DNA of 64,000 nucleotides from Mayfieldus sp963740555 (GCA_963740555.1 CAVUES010000003.1:248001-312000), one strand, 5' to 3'; positions 35,524 to 44,006 are shown, numbered from the stretch's first letter. Notes: generated by a model from the letters alone, not told the origin. Program-made: numbers and translations.

Positions 35524-36558
35524 ATGCCAGTCGACCCACGCGCAAGAGACGACAACATGATGAGGCGCTTCGACGACGAGGGCCTGCGGCTATTCAGCGC
35601 ACGCCAGGCGATGGTCGCGGTCGCGATCACCTCGCTGCTGCTGATCCTCTTCTCCGGCGCCTCGATCCGCCACGCCGGCGAGGAGATGAAGCCGGGGATC
35701 GGGCGCGACATCGTGCTCGGCTTCGGCAAGCCGGCGGGCTGGCTCGCCGACCGGCTGCCGCTCGCCGACGCCGCCGACAACCTGACCAGCGTCGTCGCCG
35801 CCAACGACAGCCTCGACAACGGCGGCGGCTTCGACCAGCCGATCAGCTCCCGCCCGACCGCCAAGGTCCCGCCGGCGACGCCGCAGAACTTCGACCCGCT
35901 ACAGCTCGGCGAGCTGCCGGCGCAGAAGCGCCCCCTGAACACGCTGCTGGTCACCGGCGACTCGCTCTCGACCCCGCTCGACACCGAGATCGCCCGGCGC
36001 CTGGCGCCCGACGGTGTCGACGTGATCCGCGATCCCCATCTGGCGACCGGGATCTCCAACACGACCCTGGTCGACTGGGGAAAGCTCTCGACCAGCCAGG
36101 TCGCCAGCGACCGGCCCGATGCCGTGGTCGTCTTCATCGGTGCCAACGAGGGCTACTCGATGCCGGGCCCGGGCGGCAAGGACGTGACCTGCTGCGGCGC
36201 CGAGTGGGCGGCGATCTTCGCCAACCGGGCGCGACAGATGATGAACACCTACCGGCAGGCCGGCGCCGCGCAGGTCTTCTGGCTCACCGTTCCGACACCC
36301 CGCGACCCGGCGCGGCAGCGGATCGAGCGCGCTGTGAATCAGGCGATCGCGGTAGCGGCGGCGCCCTGGCGCGACCAGGTGCACGTGATCGACACCGTGG
36401 CCGTGTTCACCCCCGGCGACAAGTACCGCGACGCGATGCAGGTCGGCGGCTCAGAGCAGATCGTGCGCGAGTCCGACGGCATCCATCTCAACGAGACCGG
36501 CTCCAGCGTCGCCGCCGACATCGTCGTCGCCGACCTCGACAAGGAGTTCACGCACTAG
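35524..36558 (+). CDS. SGNH/DUF459-type acyltransferase partner, membrane-anchored
   Basis: 344 residues. One N-terminal membrane helix (AVAITSLLLILFSGASI), a Pro-rich linker, then an SGNH domain: TGDSLSTPL (nucleophile), FIGANEGY (Asn of block III) and DGIHLNETG (Asp and His). Such proteins accept acyl groups from MBOAT partners and place them on sugars. It follows the MBOAT gene by 15 bases, so the two are surely one operon. The stop overlaps the convergent next gene as CTAG. Confidence 0.82.
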   Translation: MPVDPRARDDNMMRRFDDEGLRLFSARQAMVAVAITSLLLILFSGASIRHAGEEMKPGIGRDIVLGFGKPAGWLADRLPLADAADNLTSVVAANDSLDNGGGFDQPISSRPTAKVPPATPQNFDPLQLGELPAQKRPLNTLLVTGDSLSTPLDTEIARRLAPDGVDVIRDPHLATGISNTTLVDWGKLSTSQVASDRPDAVVVFIGANEGYSMPGPGGKDVTCCGAEWAAIFANRARQMMNTYRQAGAAQVFWLTVPTPRDPARQRIERAVNQAIAVAAAPWRDQVHVIDTVAVFTPGDKYRDAMQVGGSEQIVRESDGIHLNETGSSVAADIVVADLDKEFTH

Positions 36559-36854
36559 GGCTTTTCGTAGTTGTGGACCGCGGATTCGGTGACCGTCGGC
36601 TGGGGACCGCCGGTCGGGTCCATGCCGGAGACCTTCTGGACCGCCGGCAGGACCCGCTCCTCCTGGAAGTGGTCATACGCCTCCCGCGAGTCCCAAACCT
36701 CGGTGATCGTCCACTTTCCGTCCACTTCACCCACCCAGTGAAAGATCAAGCCCTCGGGCGGGTTGTTGGCGACGTCCATCTCGGCGTTGACCCCGTCGTA
36801 CATCTCCGTGCCAACCCCGTCGGGGAAATCGGTCGCCCTGATCGCGACTGCCAT
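36555..36854 (-). CDS. Small dimeric alpha/beta-barrel-like protein
   Basis: 99 residues with a strong SD (GGAGGAGG) before the ATG. GLIFHWVGEVDGKWTITEVW then DSREAYDHFQEERVLPAVQK follows the beta-alpha-beta pattern of ABM/EthD-type ferredoxin-fold proteins. No catalytic signature. Known relatives are mostly unstudied; a role in small-molecule oxidation or binding is possible. Upstream lies a copy of the 3' end of the gene at 37984. Confidence 0.65.
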   Translation of the reverse strand: MAVAIRATDFPDGVGTEMYDGVNAEMDVANNPPEGLIFHWVGEVDGKWTITEVWDSREAYDHFQEERVLPAVQKVSGMDPTGGPQPTVTESAVHNYEKP

Positions 36855-36883
36855 TGGCCCTCCTCCGGTCGTTTTGCCGGAGC

Positions 36884-36963
36884 CTAGACGTTCTGGGTGT
36901 AGGTGCTCTTGACGACCTTGTTGCTGCTCTTGCAGGTGACGCGCGAGTTGTATTGGACGTGCG
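36884..36963 (-). pseudogene. Copy of the 3' end (80 bp) of the small secreted-protein gene
   Basis: The minus strand reads HVQYNSRVTCKSSNKVVKST then YTQNV and a stop, matching the last 25 codons of the gene at 37984-38385 with about four base differences, including TAG for TGA as stop. Similarity ends sharply at 36963, six bases before the stop codon of the TolB-like gene. No start is possible. It is the second case in this window of a gene tail repeated on the far side of a neighbouring gene. Confidence 0.85.
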
Positions 36964-36968
36964 ACCAG

Positions 36969-37979
36969 TCAGCGCGGCAGCGCCTGCCAGCTCGGCGAGT
37001 CTGCGGCAAGGGAGTTGCTCCGGGTGATGTCATGCGGGTGCCTATGGCCGCGGCCGGCGAGCTTCTTGACGTCTATGTCGTCGTCGAATCGGCTGTGGGT
37101 CGCGTGGACGTAGGCGACCGATCGACCATTTGGAGCGAAGACAGGATCCCTGACGTCGCCCGAGACCTTGAGGCTGCGAACGCGCCCGCCGCGAACCGAA
37201 ACGGTGTAGATCAGACTCTCGTAGTCGTCGAAGACGATGCGGCGCCCATTTGGCGAGAAGTCCGGATTGGTCGGCTCCTCACCGCGGGCCAGACGATGGG
37301 GGTGGGTTCCGTTGGCCCTGATCAACCAGATGCCCCCGTTGCGGCTGAACGCGATCAGGCGGCCGCTGGGCGAATAAGTCGGAGTGCTGTCGTTCGGATT
37401 CTTCGTCAGGCGGCGAAGGGAGGAGCCATCGGTCGTCGTGACCCAGAGTCCCGATTTGGATTTCGCACGGGCGGAGCGATGAGCATCGCGGCCCAACCGA
37501 TCGAGGGCGCAGACAGTGCAGTAGGCGAAAACGACGCTGCGACCGTCTGGTGAGAACGCCGGATTGACCTCGTCCTCCGGAAGATCCGTTAGCTGGCGCA
37601 CGCCGGTCCCATCGCCCCGCATGACGAAAAGATTGGAGTCTCCGAATCCTTCCGGGCCGCTGGCGTCGCCATCATTGACGTAGACAATCCTCCGGCCGTC
37701 CTTCGACCATGCAGGTTGAATGTCGTCGGCGGTGTTGTCGGTGAGAAGCCGTTCGCCGCTGCCATCAGACTTCTTGGTCACGATCTCGTAGTCGAGGCCG
37801 ATGTCCGCGAGCGAGCTGGCGGCGGCGCAGCAGGAGCCGCCCACGAAGTCGACCGAGTAGGCGATCCGCCCTGGCTTGCCGGGAAATGAAGCCTGGGCCG
37901 GGGCCGTGCCCGCCAGCGCCACCGCAAGCAGTGATGCGACGCCCGCCAGCGCTCGCAACCCTGTCCTTCCAGCCGCCAA
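36969..37979 (-). CDS. Secreted TolB-like beta-propeller (PD40 repeats)
   Basis: 336 residues. A signal peptide (LRALAGVASLLAVALAGTAP then AQA) precedes at least five WD40-like PD40 repeats, such as DIQPAWSKDGRRIVYVND, EVNPAFSPDGRSVVFAY, TPTYSPSGRLIAFSR and NPDFSPNGRRIVFDD. Such propellers bind protein or carbohydrate partners outside the cell; it lacks the Tol-Pal context. The TTG at 37979 begins four bases after the upstream gene's stop, so translation is probably coupled. It is bracketed by that gene and a copy of its 3' end. Confidence 0.8.
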   Translation of the reverse strand: MAAGRTGLRALAGVASLLAVALAGTAPAQASFPGKPGRIAYSVDFVGGSCCAAASSLADIGLDYEIVTKKSDGSGERLLTDNTADDIQPAWSKDGRRIVYVNDGDASGPEGFGDSNLFVMRGDGTGVRQLTDLPEDEVNPAFSPDGRSVVFAYCTVCALDRLGRDAHRSARAKSKSGLWVTTTDGSSLRRLTKNPNDSTPTYSPSGRLIAFSRNGGIWLIRANGTHPHRLARGEEPTNPDFSPNGRRIVFDDYESLIYTVSVRGGRVRSLKVSGDVRDPVFAPNGRSVAYVHATHSRFDDDIDVKKLAGRGHRHPHDITRSNSLAADSPSWQALPR

Positions 37980-37983
37980 CAGC

Positions 37984-38385
37984 TCAGACGTTCTGCGTGT
38001 AGGTGCTCTTGACGACCTTGTTGCCGCTCTTGCAGGTGACTCGCGAGTTGTATTGGACGTGCGGAACGGCGTCGAAGCGGTGCTCGGTGCAGCTGTAGCC
38101 GAGGACGTTGCTGGTGCACTTGCCCTGCGGCTTGCCGCCGGCGGTGCGACAGGCGTGGAAGGCCTTGGTCACCTTCTTGCCCTTCTTGCAGCTCACGTGG
38201 CTGACCTTGATCGAGGTCACGTAGGAGGCGCCGAGGTGACGCTGCTCCTTCGTGGTCAGGTTGCAGGCAGTCGACGAGGCGGTGGCGATCGAGCGGGCGC
38301 CGGCGCTGCCGGCCGCGGTCGCCAGCAGCGCCACCCCGGCCAGGGCGACGGCGAGCGCAGCGCTGATCAATTTCCCTGATGCCAT
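37984..38385 (-). CDS. Small secreted cysteine-rich protein
   Basis: 133 residues. Signal peptide (ISAALAVALAGVALLATAAG), then a domain with six cysteines spaced in pairs around Lys-rich turns (HVSCKKGKKVTKAFHAC, GKCTSNVLGYSC, VTCKSGNKVVKSTYTQ). The cysteines could make three disulfides. Proteins of this build recur in Solirubrobacterales but I know no function. Its last 80 bases are repeated at 36884-36963. Confidence 0.72.
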   Translation of the reverse strand: MASGKLISAALAVALAGVALLATAAGSAGARSIATASSTACNLTTKEQRHLGASYVTSIKVSHVSCKKGKKVTKAFHACRTAGGKPQGKCTSNVLGYSCTEHRFDAVPHVQYNSRVTCKSGNKVVKSTYTQNV

Positions 38386-38459
38386 GAATACCTCCGGTCC
38401 TTCCCCCTGCGGTTGCGCGGATGCTAGCCAAATAACAAGCGGGTCTAGCCTTCGTTGCG

Positions 38460-39632
38460 ATGCGGCCTCGTCCTTTTCTCATCGCAAGCCTGGCCTGCGG
38501 CCTCGTCCTCCTCCTCGCGCCCGGCGCCCATGCTTCGAGCCTTTCCGGCGGCCAGGTCCGCGACAGGATCGCCGGTGGCTGGCTCGGCGCGGTGATCGGC
38601 GGCGCCTGGGGCCGGCCGACCGAGTTCCGGTTCAAGGGGCAAACCGTTCCCGCCGACCGCGTGCCGCGCTGGAGCGTCGCGCGCGCCAACCACTACACCT
38701 ACCGCGGCGACTCCGACGAGACCTACGTCGAGATCCCCTTCCTCGACGCCACCCTTCGCGCCGGGCCGAGCGCTGGCTGGCCCGAATGGGGACACGCGCT
38801 TGCCGCCAGCGACTTCCGCCTCTTCTTCGCCAACGGCCGTGCCCGCGACAACCTGCGCGCCGGCGTACCGGCGCCGCTGTCCGGCAACCCGGCCTACAAC
38901 CGCTACGCCGACGACATCGACTTCCAGATCGAGTCGGACTGGACCGGCCTCGCCGCACCGGCACAGCCCGGCGCCGCGATCGACCTCGCCTGGCGCGTCG
39001 GCCACGTGACCAACTACGGCGACGGGGTCTACGGCGGCGTGATGATGGCCGCGATGCACGCGGCGGCGTTCCAGGCCTCAAGCGTCGACGAGATCGTCGA
39101 GGCGGGGCGTGAGGCAGTGCCGGCCGGGAGCCGGTACCGGGCGATGATCGAGGACGTGCTGCGCTGGCACGCCCACCATCCGCGCGACTGGAAGGCGACC
39201 TGGCGGCGGCTCGAGCGGCGCTGGAACGCGCACTCGACCGCGGCCAAGCACACCGCTGTGCACTCGGCGTTCAACGTCGACGCGAAGCTCAACGGCGGCT
39301 ACGCGCTGCTCGGCCTGCTCTACGGGCGCGGCGACTTCGCGCGCACGATTCGGATCTCGATGCGGGCCGGGCAGGACTCGGACTGCAACCCGAGCAACGC
39401 CGCCAGCATCCTCGGCACCTGGCTCGGGCGGAGCCGGATCCCGGCCCGCTTCCGGCTCGGCATCGCCCGCGACCGCCGTCTCCCCCACACCGGCTACACG
39501 CTGCGCCAGGCGATCGCCGCCAACTTCGAGGTAGCCCGCCAGTTGACCGAGTCCCGCGGCGGGCGCGCGGACGCGGACGCCTGGGACGTGCAGCCCAGCC
39601 CGGTCGTCGCCCCCCCGTTGGAGCAGTGGTGA
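38460..39632 (+). CDS. Secreted ADP-ribosylglycohydrolase-family protein
   Basis: 390 residues with an N-terminal signal peptide (FLIASLACGLVLLLAPGAHA). The fold is that of DraG/ARH enzymes: GGWLGAVIGGAWGRPTEF at the entry, GDSDETYVEIPFLD for metal ligands, and GQDSDCNPSNAASILG at the end, the second metal-binding Asp pair. ARH enzymes remove ADP-ribose from proteins or nucleic acids. Export is unusual, since the known bacterial members are cytosolic. It could act on ADP-ribosylated or other glycosidic material outside the cell. Convergent with dus, one base apart. Confidence 0.8.
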   Translation: MRPRPFLIASLACGLVLLLAPGAHASSLSGGQVRDRIAGGWLGAVIGGAWGRPTEFRFKGQTVPADRVPRWSVARANHYTYRGDSDETYVEIPFLDATLRAGPSAGWPEWGHALAASDFRLFFANGRARDNLRAGVPAPLSGNPAYNRYADDIDFQIESDWTGLAAPAQPGAAIDLAWRVGHVTNYGDGVYGGVMMAAMHAAAFQASSVDEIVEAGREAVPAGSRYRAMIEDVLRWHAHHPRDWKATWRRLERRWNAHSTAAKHTAVHSAFNVDAKLNGGYALLGLLYGRGDFARTIRISMRAGQDSDCNPSNAASILGTWLGRSRIPARFRLGIARDRRLPHTGYTLRQAIAANFEVARQLTESRGGRADADAWDVQPSPVVAPPLEQW

Positions 39633-39633
39633 C

Positions 39634-40659
39634 TCAGACGGGCGCCGGCGTCGCGCTGGCCAGCGGTCCGACGAGCTCGCGCGCACGCGCCAGGTCGGCG
39701 CTGCGCTGCAGCTCCTCGGCGACCTCGCGCGGGGCCTCGAGCCGCTCCAGATACCAGGGGTAGAACTTGCGCAGGTAGCGCTCCGCGCGGTCGGCGCCGA
39801 AGTGGTTCTCCGCCTGGTCGATCACCCAGAGCAGCTCCTCGACAACCACGTCGCGCGACGGCGGCTCGCTGCGCCGGCCGGTCAGCTCCTCGAAGATCCA
39901 GGGCCAGCCGAGCGAGCCGCGGGCGATCATCACCGCGTCGGCGTTCGACTCGCGGTAGGCGCGCCGCGCCGCCTCGGCCGTTTGCAGGCCACCGGAGACG
40001 ATCACGGGGACGTCGAGGCGATCGGCCAGCTCCGCGGTCAGCGCGTAGTCGGGCTCGCCCTTGTGGCCGGCGGCGGCGGGACGAGGATGAAAGGCGACCC
40101 CGGCCACGCCGGCCTCCTCGACCAGCTCCACGGCGAGGTCGAACCCAGAGCGGTCTCCGGGCTCCAGCCCGGAGCGCAGCTTCACCGTCACCGGCACGCC
40201 GCCGCCTTCGATCGCCCCGCGGGCGAGCCCGAGCGCCAGCTCGCGGTCGTGAAGCAGCGCCGCCCCGGCGCCGGTCTTCAGCACCTTGCGCACCGGGCAG
40301 CCCATGTTGATGTCGATCAGGTCGGCGCCCGCCTCGGCCGCGATCGCAGCACCGGAGCGCATCACGTCGGGATCGTGGCCGAAGAGCTGCACCGACACCG
40401 GGTGCTCGTCGGGATGGATGCGCATCAGCTCGCGCATCGTGCGCTCGTTTCGGTAGTGCAGGCCGAAGCTGGAGACCATCTCGGAGACCGCGAGCCCGGC
40501 TCCGTGGCGGCGGGCCTGGAGGCGCACGAACCAATTGCCGATTCCGGCGAGGGGGGCGAGCAGAACACGGTTCGAGATCAGAACGTCACCGATGGAGAAA
40601 GGGTCCGTCAGCGCAGGGCGGGTCGAACCGTTCGGCGCTCGTCCTTTGTCATTCGTCAT
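39634..40659 (-). CDS. dus: tRNA-dihydrouridine synthase
   Basis: 341 residues. Reduces uridine in the tRNA D-loop using FMN. NMGCPVRKVLKTGAGAA holds the catalytic Cys, and VTVKLRSGL and IVSGGLQTAE form the FMN site. The start ATG is inside a seven-base repeat and shares ATGA with the coaX stop (40656-40659), so it is translated after coaX. In other bacteria the DusB type often sits near core genes like these; the exact subtype is uncertain. Confidence 0.92.
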   Translation of the reverse strand: MTNDKGRAPNGSTRPALTDPFSIGDVLISNRVLLAPLAGIGNWFVRLQARRHGAGLAVSEMVSSFGLHYRNERTMRELMRIHPDEHPVSVQLFGHDPDVMRSGAAIAAEAGADLIDINMGCPVRKVLKTGAGAALLHDRELALGLARGAIEGGGVPVTVKLRSGLEPGDRSGFDLAVELVEEAGVAGVAFHPRPAAAGHKGEPDYALTAELADRLDVPVIVSGGLQTAEAARRAYRESNADAVMIARGSLGWPWIFEELTGRRSEPPSRDVVVEELLWVIDQAENHFGADRAERYLRKFYPWYLERLEAPREVAEELQRSADLARARELVGPLASATPAPV

Positions 40660-41417
40660 TCGTTCAACTCCCAAACCAAACGGAGACCTGTAAGCGTCAG
40701 CAGGTCGTCGACCTCGTCGACCATCTCGCAGTAGGGGACGATCACCTCGGCGCCGCCGCCGGTGGCGATGAAGCTCGTCTGCTCGCCCAGCTCGACGACC
40801 AGCCGGCGGGCGATCGAGTCGATCGCGCCGGCGAAGCCGTAGATCATTCCCGACTGCATGCTCGCCTGGGTCGTCTTGCCGATCACCCCGGGCGGTTCGG
40901 CGAGCTCGATCTTGGGCAGCTTCGCGGCGTGCTCGGTCAGCGCCTCCATCGAGATCCTGACGCCGGGACCGATCACGCCGCCGAGGTACTCGCCCTTGTC
41001 CGAGATCGCGTCGAAGGTGATCGCGGTCCCGAAGTCGACGACGGCGCAGGGGCCGCCGAAGCGATCGTAGGCGGCGACCGCGTTGACGATCCGGTCGGCG
41101 CCGAGCTCGTGCGGGTTGTCCATCAGGATCGCGATTCCGGTCTTGATCCCGGGGATCACGCCAAGGTGACGCGCGTCGAGGTAGCGGCTCGCCATCTGGG
41201 CGTACTCCGGGGTGAGCTCGGGCACGACCGAGGAGACGATCGAGCCGTCGATCTGGTCCAGCGTCAGCCCGCGCAGCTCGAGCACGCTGGAGACGCGGAT
41301 CGCCAGCTCGTCGGCGGTCGCGGGGTCGGTCCCGAAGCGCCAGTGCTCGACCAGCTCGGCCCCCTCGAAGGCGCCGATGTGCGTCTGCGTGTTCCCTACG
41401 TCGATCGCGAGCAGCAC
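40656..41417 (-). CDS. coaX: Type III pantothenate kinase
   Basis: 253 residues from a GTG (VLLAIDVGNTQTHIGAF). First step of CoA synthesis. The ASKHA-fold phosphate motif is DVGNTQT, the second motif GADRIVNAVAAY, and VVDFGTAITFD and GGVIGPGV follow, as in CoaX enzymes, which do not respond to CoA. The open frame upstream of the GTG to 42038 is antisense to the GST gene and is not real. coaX and lysS keep their actinobacterial neighbourhood. Confidence 0.93.
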   Translation of the reverse strand: MLLAIDVGNTQTHIGAFEGAELVEHWRFGTDPATADELAIRVSSVLELRGLTLDQIDGSIVSSVVPELTPEYAQMASRYLDARHLGVIPGIKTGIAILMDNPHELGADRIVNAVAAYDRFGGPCAVVDFGTAITFDAISDKGEYLGGVIGPGVRISMEALTEHAAKLPKIELAEPPGVIGKTTQASMQSGMIYGFAGAIDSIARRLVVELGEQTSFIATGGGAEVIVPYCEMVDEVDDLLTLTGLRLVWELNE

Positions 41418-41552
41418 GGGGCGATTATCGGGCACGCATGCCGCCGGGAACGGGACCGGGGATTCAAAGCCCGACAAGCAACCAAGAAAGCGGCCGGCGA
41501 GCAGGGTCAGAAACGTTTGGCCGGCTGGCCAATCTGGCGTAGGATCGTCGCC

Positions 41553-42314
41553 GTGGAAGTGCGCCTCTACGTGATCCCCGCTTCGCATCCCGCGACCGCG
41601 GCGAAGGCGATGCTCGACTACAAGGGCATCCCCTACAAGCGCACCGACCTGATGCCCGGCATCCACAAGGGAGTGCTGAGGGCACTGCGATTTTCGGGCA
41701 CCACAGTGCCGGCGATCAAGATCGACGGGCGGCGCGTGCAGGGCTCGCGGGCGATCGCCCGCGAGCTGGACAGGATTCAGCCCGAGCCGCCGCTGTTCCC
41801 ATCCGACCCCGGCGCCCGGGTGGCGGTCGAGGAAGCCGAGCGCTTCGGCGACGAGGACCTGCAGGCGCCGATCCGCCGCATCCTCTGGAACGCGGTCAAG
41901 CGCGACCGCTCGGTGATGATGGACTACGGCGCCGGGGCGCGGCTGGGGATCCCCCTCGACATCGCCGTGAAGACATCGGCGCCGCTTGTCGCCTACGCCG
42001 CCCGCTACAACGAGGCCAGCGACGAGAACGTCCGCCACGACCTGGCGGCTCTTCCGGGCATGCTTCAGCGGATCGACGATTGGTGCGAGGCCGGAGTGCT
42101 GAACGGCGAGCAGCTGAACGCCGGCGATTTTCAGATCGCGCCCAGCATCCGGCTCGCGATGACGCTCGACGACCTGCGCCCGTCGATCGAAGGCCGGCCG
42201 GCCGGGGCGATGGCGCTGCGCGTGGTCCCCGAATACCCTGGGCAGGCGCCGCCGATCCTGCCGCCCGCCTGGCTCGAGCCGCTGCGCGAGGCGGCTGCCG
42301 CCCCCGCCGCCTAA
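41553..42314 (+). CDS. Glutathione S-transferase-like protein
   Basis: 253 residues from a GTG (VEVRLYVIPASHPATAAKAM). The thioredoxin-like N-domain ends in TVPAIKIDGRRVQGSRAIAR, the cis-Pro and Glu/Ser region of GSTs, and an all-helical C-domain follows. Actinobacteria mostly use mycothiol rather than glutathione, so the thiol partner is open. It is convergent with folK; the stops overlap as CTAA. Confidence 0.78.
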   Translation: MEVRLYVIPASHPATAAKAMLDYKGIPYKRTDLMPGIHKGVLRALRFSGTTVPAIKIDGRRVQGSRAIARELDRIQPEPPLFPSDPGARVAVEEAERFGDEDLQAPIRRILWNAVKRDRSVMMDYGAGARLGIPLDIAVKTSAPLVAYAARYNEASDENVRHDLAALPGMLQRIDDWCEAGVLNGEQLNAGDFQIAPSIRLAMTLDDLRPSIEGRPAGAMALRVVPEYPGQAPPILPPAWLEPLREAAAAPAA

Positions 42315-42811
42315 GCGTCCAGCCCGCCGACCCGCTCCGCCCGCTGGCCCTTCGGAAGTGCCGCGAGCGCCTCGTCGAGTCGGGTGCCGTCCGGCAGCGC
42401 CAGCTCGGGGTCGAGCTCGAGCAGCGGCGCGAGCACGAAGCGGCGGCTGGTCACCTCGGGGTGCGGAAGGGTGAGCCGATCGGCGTCGAGCTCGACGTCG
42501 CCGAGCAGCAGCAGGTCCAGGTCCAGCGACCGCGGCCCGTGGCGCGGCCCGCCGAAGATCCGCCCCTGCTCGAGCTCGATCGCCTTGCAGAGGTCGAGCA
42601 GCTGCTCCGGCTTCAGCTCGGTTTGGATCCGCACCGCCGCGTTGAGGAAGTCCGGCTGGTCGAGGATCTCCCCCACCGGCTCGGTTTCGTAGAGCGACGA
42701 GACCGCCTCGACCTCCACCCCATGCTCGCGCAAGAGCCGCACCGCCGCCCGCAGATGGTCCTCGCGATCGCCTACGTTTGAGCCCAGCCCGAGGTAGCCG
42801 GTGCGGGTCAC
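42311..42811 (-). CDS. folK: HPPK, 2-amino-4-hydroxy-6-hydroxymethyldihydropteridine pyrophosphokinase
   Basis: 166 residues from a GTG (VTRTGYLGLGSNVGDRE). Adds pyrophosphate to hydroxymethyl-dihydropterin in folate synthesis. LGLGSNVGDR, the FLNAAVRIQTEL segment and GPRSLDLDLLLLGDV with its metal-binding Asp pair are all intact. It follows folB by 11 bases, in the order folP, folB, folK usual for actinobacteria. Confidence 0.94.
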   Translation of the reverse strand: MTRTGYLGLGSNVGDREDHLRAAVRLLREHGVEVEAVSSLYETEPVGEILDQPDFLNAAVRIQTELKPEQLLDLCKAIELEQGRIFGGPRHGPRSLDLDLLLLGDVELDADRLTLPHPEVTSRRFVLAPLLELDPELALPDGTRLDEALAALPKGQRAERVGGLDA

Positions 42812-42822
42812 GCGATCGGCGC

Positions 42823-43245
42823 TCAGGCGCCCTCTTCCTGCTCGGGCTCCGCGGCCTCTTCGCGATCGTGGGTCACCTCTACCGCGACCTCCTGCATCGC
42901 CAGCGGCAGCGGCGGCTCGGGCTTGGCCGCGCGGACCCGGACGTGCTCGCAGCCGTACTGCTCCATCAGCCGCTCGCCGATCACCTTGCAGAGCCGCTCC
43001 AGGGTCTTGTAGCGGCGCTCGGTGGCGGCGAGCACGACGATGTCGCACACCTCCGCGTAGTCCACCGTGTCCTCGAGCCGATCGGTGAGCACCGCATCGC
43101 AGTCGGGGACGTCGAAGCTGACGTCGAACTCGAGTCGCTGGCCGACGTCGCGCTCGGCGTCGGTGACCCCGTGGTGGGTGTAGATCGAGAGGCCGCGCAG
43201 CTCGACCTCGACGGTGGTCTCGGGCCCGTTTCCGTGCGATTCCAT
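42823..43245 (-). CDS. folB: Dihydroneopterin aldolase
   Basis: 140 residues. Splits dihydroneopterin to hydroxymethyl-dihydropterin. The N-terminus has VELRGLSIYTHHGVTDAERD, where the conserved substrate Tyr and Glu residues lie, and TVDYAEVCDIV follows. The C-terminal 20 residues are acidic and probably disordered. Between folP and folK in the folate cluster, though a plus-strand gene separates it from folP. Confidence 0.93.
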   Translation of the reverse strand: MESHGNGPETTVEVELRGLSIYTHHGVTDAERDVGQRLEFDVSFDVPDCDAVLTDRLEDTVDYAEVCDIVVLAATERRYKTLERLCKVIGERLMEQYGCEHVRVRAAKPEPPLPLAMQEVAVEVTHDREEAAEPEQEEGA

Positions 43246-43274
43246 AGCGCGAAAGTATCTGAGAGAGTGCCCTC

Positions 43275-44006
43275 ATGGCCGAGACGGTGACAATCGACCG
43301 GCGCTTCCGCGGCCCTCCGCAGAGCGGCAACGGCGGCTACACGTGCGGGATCGTGGCGCGGGCGATCGGTTCGCAGCCCGCGGAGGTGACGTTGCGCCAA
43401 CCGCCGCCGCTGGAGCGCCAGATGGTCCTCGAGCGCAACGGCGATGGGATCGAGCTGCGAGACGGAGAATCGCTGGTCGCGGAGGGGCGTCCCGTCGACG
43501 CACTGGACCTCGAGGTTCCCGAGCCGGTCACCCTGGCCGAGGCGCGAGCCGCCCGCGAGGCCTCGGCACTGCACGATCACCACGCTTGGCCGATGTGCTT
43601 CGTCTGCGGCCCCGATCGACCGGCGGGCGACGGGCTGCGGGTGATCTGCGGGGCGGTGGAAGGCCGCGAGATCGTCGCGGCACCGTGGGAGGTGGATGCC
43701 TCGCTCCCGCTCGATGGAAGCGCCGTCGCCCCGGAGATGGTCTGGGCGGCACTCGACTGTCCGGGCGGCCTCGCGGTGCTGCTCAAACCCGACCAGCCGG
43801 TCGCCGCGCTGGGCCGGCTCTCGGCCAGCATCGAGGCCGACGTGCGCCCCGGGGAGACCTACGTGGCAATGGGCTGGCTGATCGGGCGCGAGGGCCGAAA
43901 GCTGCACACCGGTTCGGCCATATTCAGCCGCGACGGTGAGCTGGTCGGCCGCGCAAAGGGCGTCTGGGTCGAGTTGACCGGCGACAGGCTCGGGGCCAAG
44001 GCCTAG
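43275..44006 (+). CDS. Hypothetical protein, possible hotdog-fold thioesterase
   Basis: 243 residues. MCFVCGPDRPAGDGLRV resembles the linker seen in some two-hotdog acyl-CoA thioesterase-like proteins, and GETYVAMGWLIGREGRKLHT looks like a hotdog strand-helix unit. No catalytic residue can be named. It lies on the plus strand between folB and folP, and its last 83 bases overlap the end of folP on the other strand. Confidence 0.6.
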   Translation: MAETVTIDRRFRGPPQSGNGGYTCGIVARAIGSQPAEVTLRQPPPLERQMVLERNGDGIELRDGESLVAEGRPVDALDLEVPEPVTLAEARAAREASALHDHHAWPMCFVCGPDRPAGDGLRVICGAVEGREIVAAPWEVDASLPLDGSAVAPEMVWAALDCPGGLAVLLKPDQPVAALGRLSASIEADVRPGETYVAMGWLIGREGRKLHTGSAIFSRDGELVGRAKGVWVELTGDRLGAKA

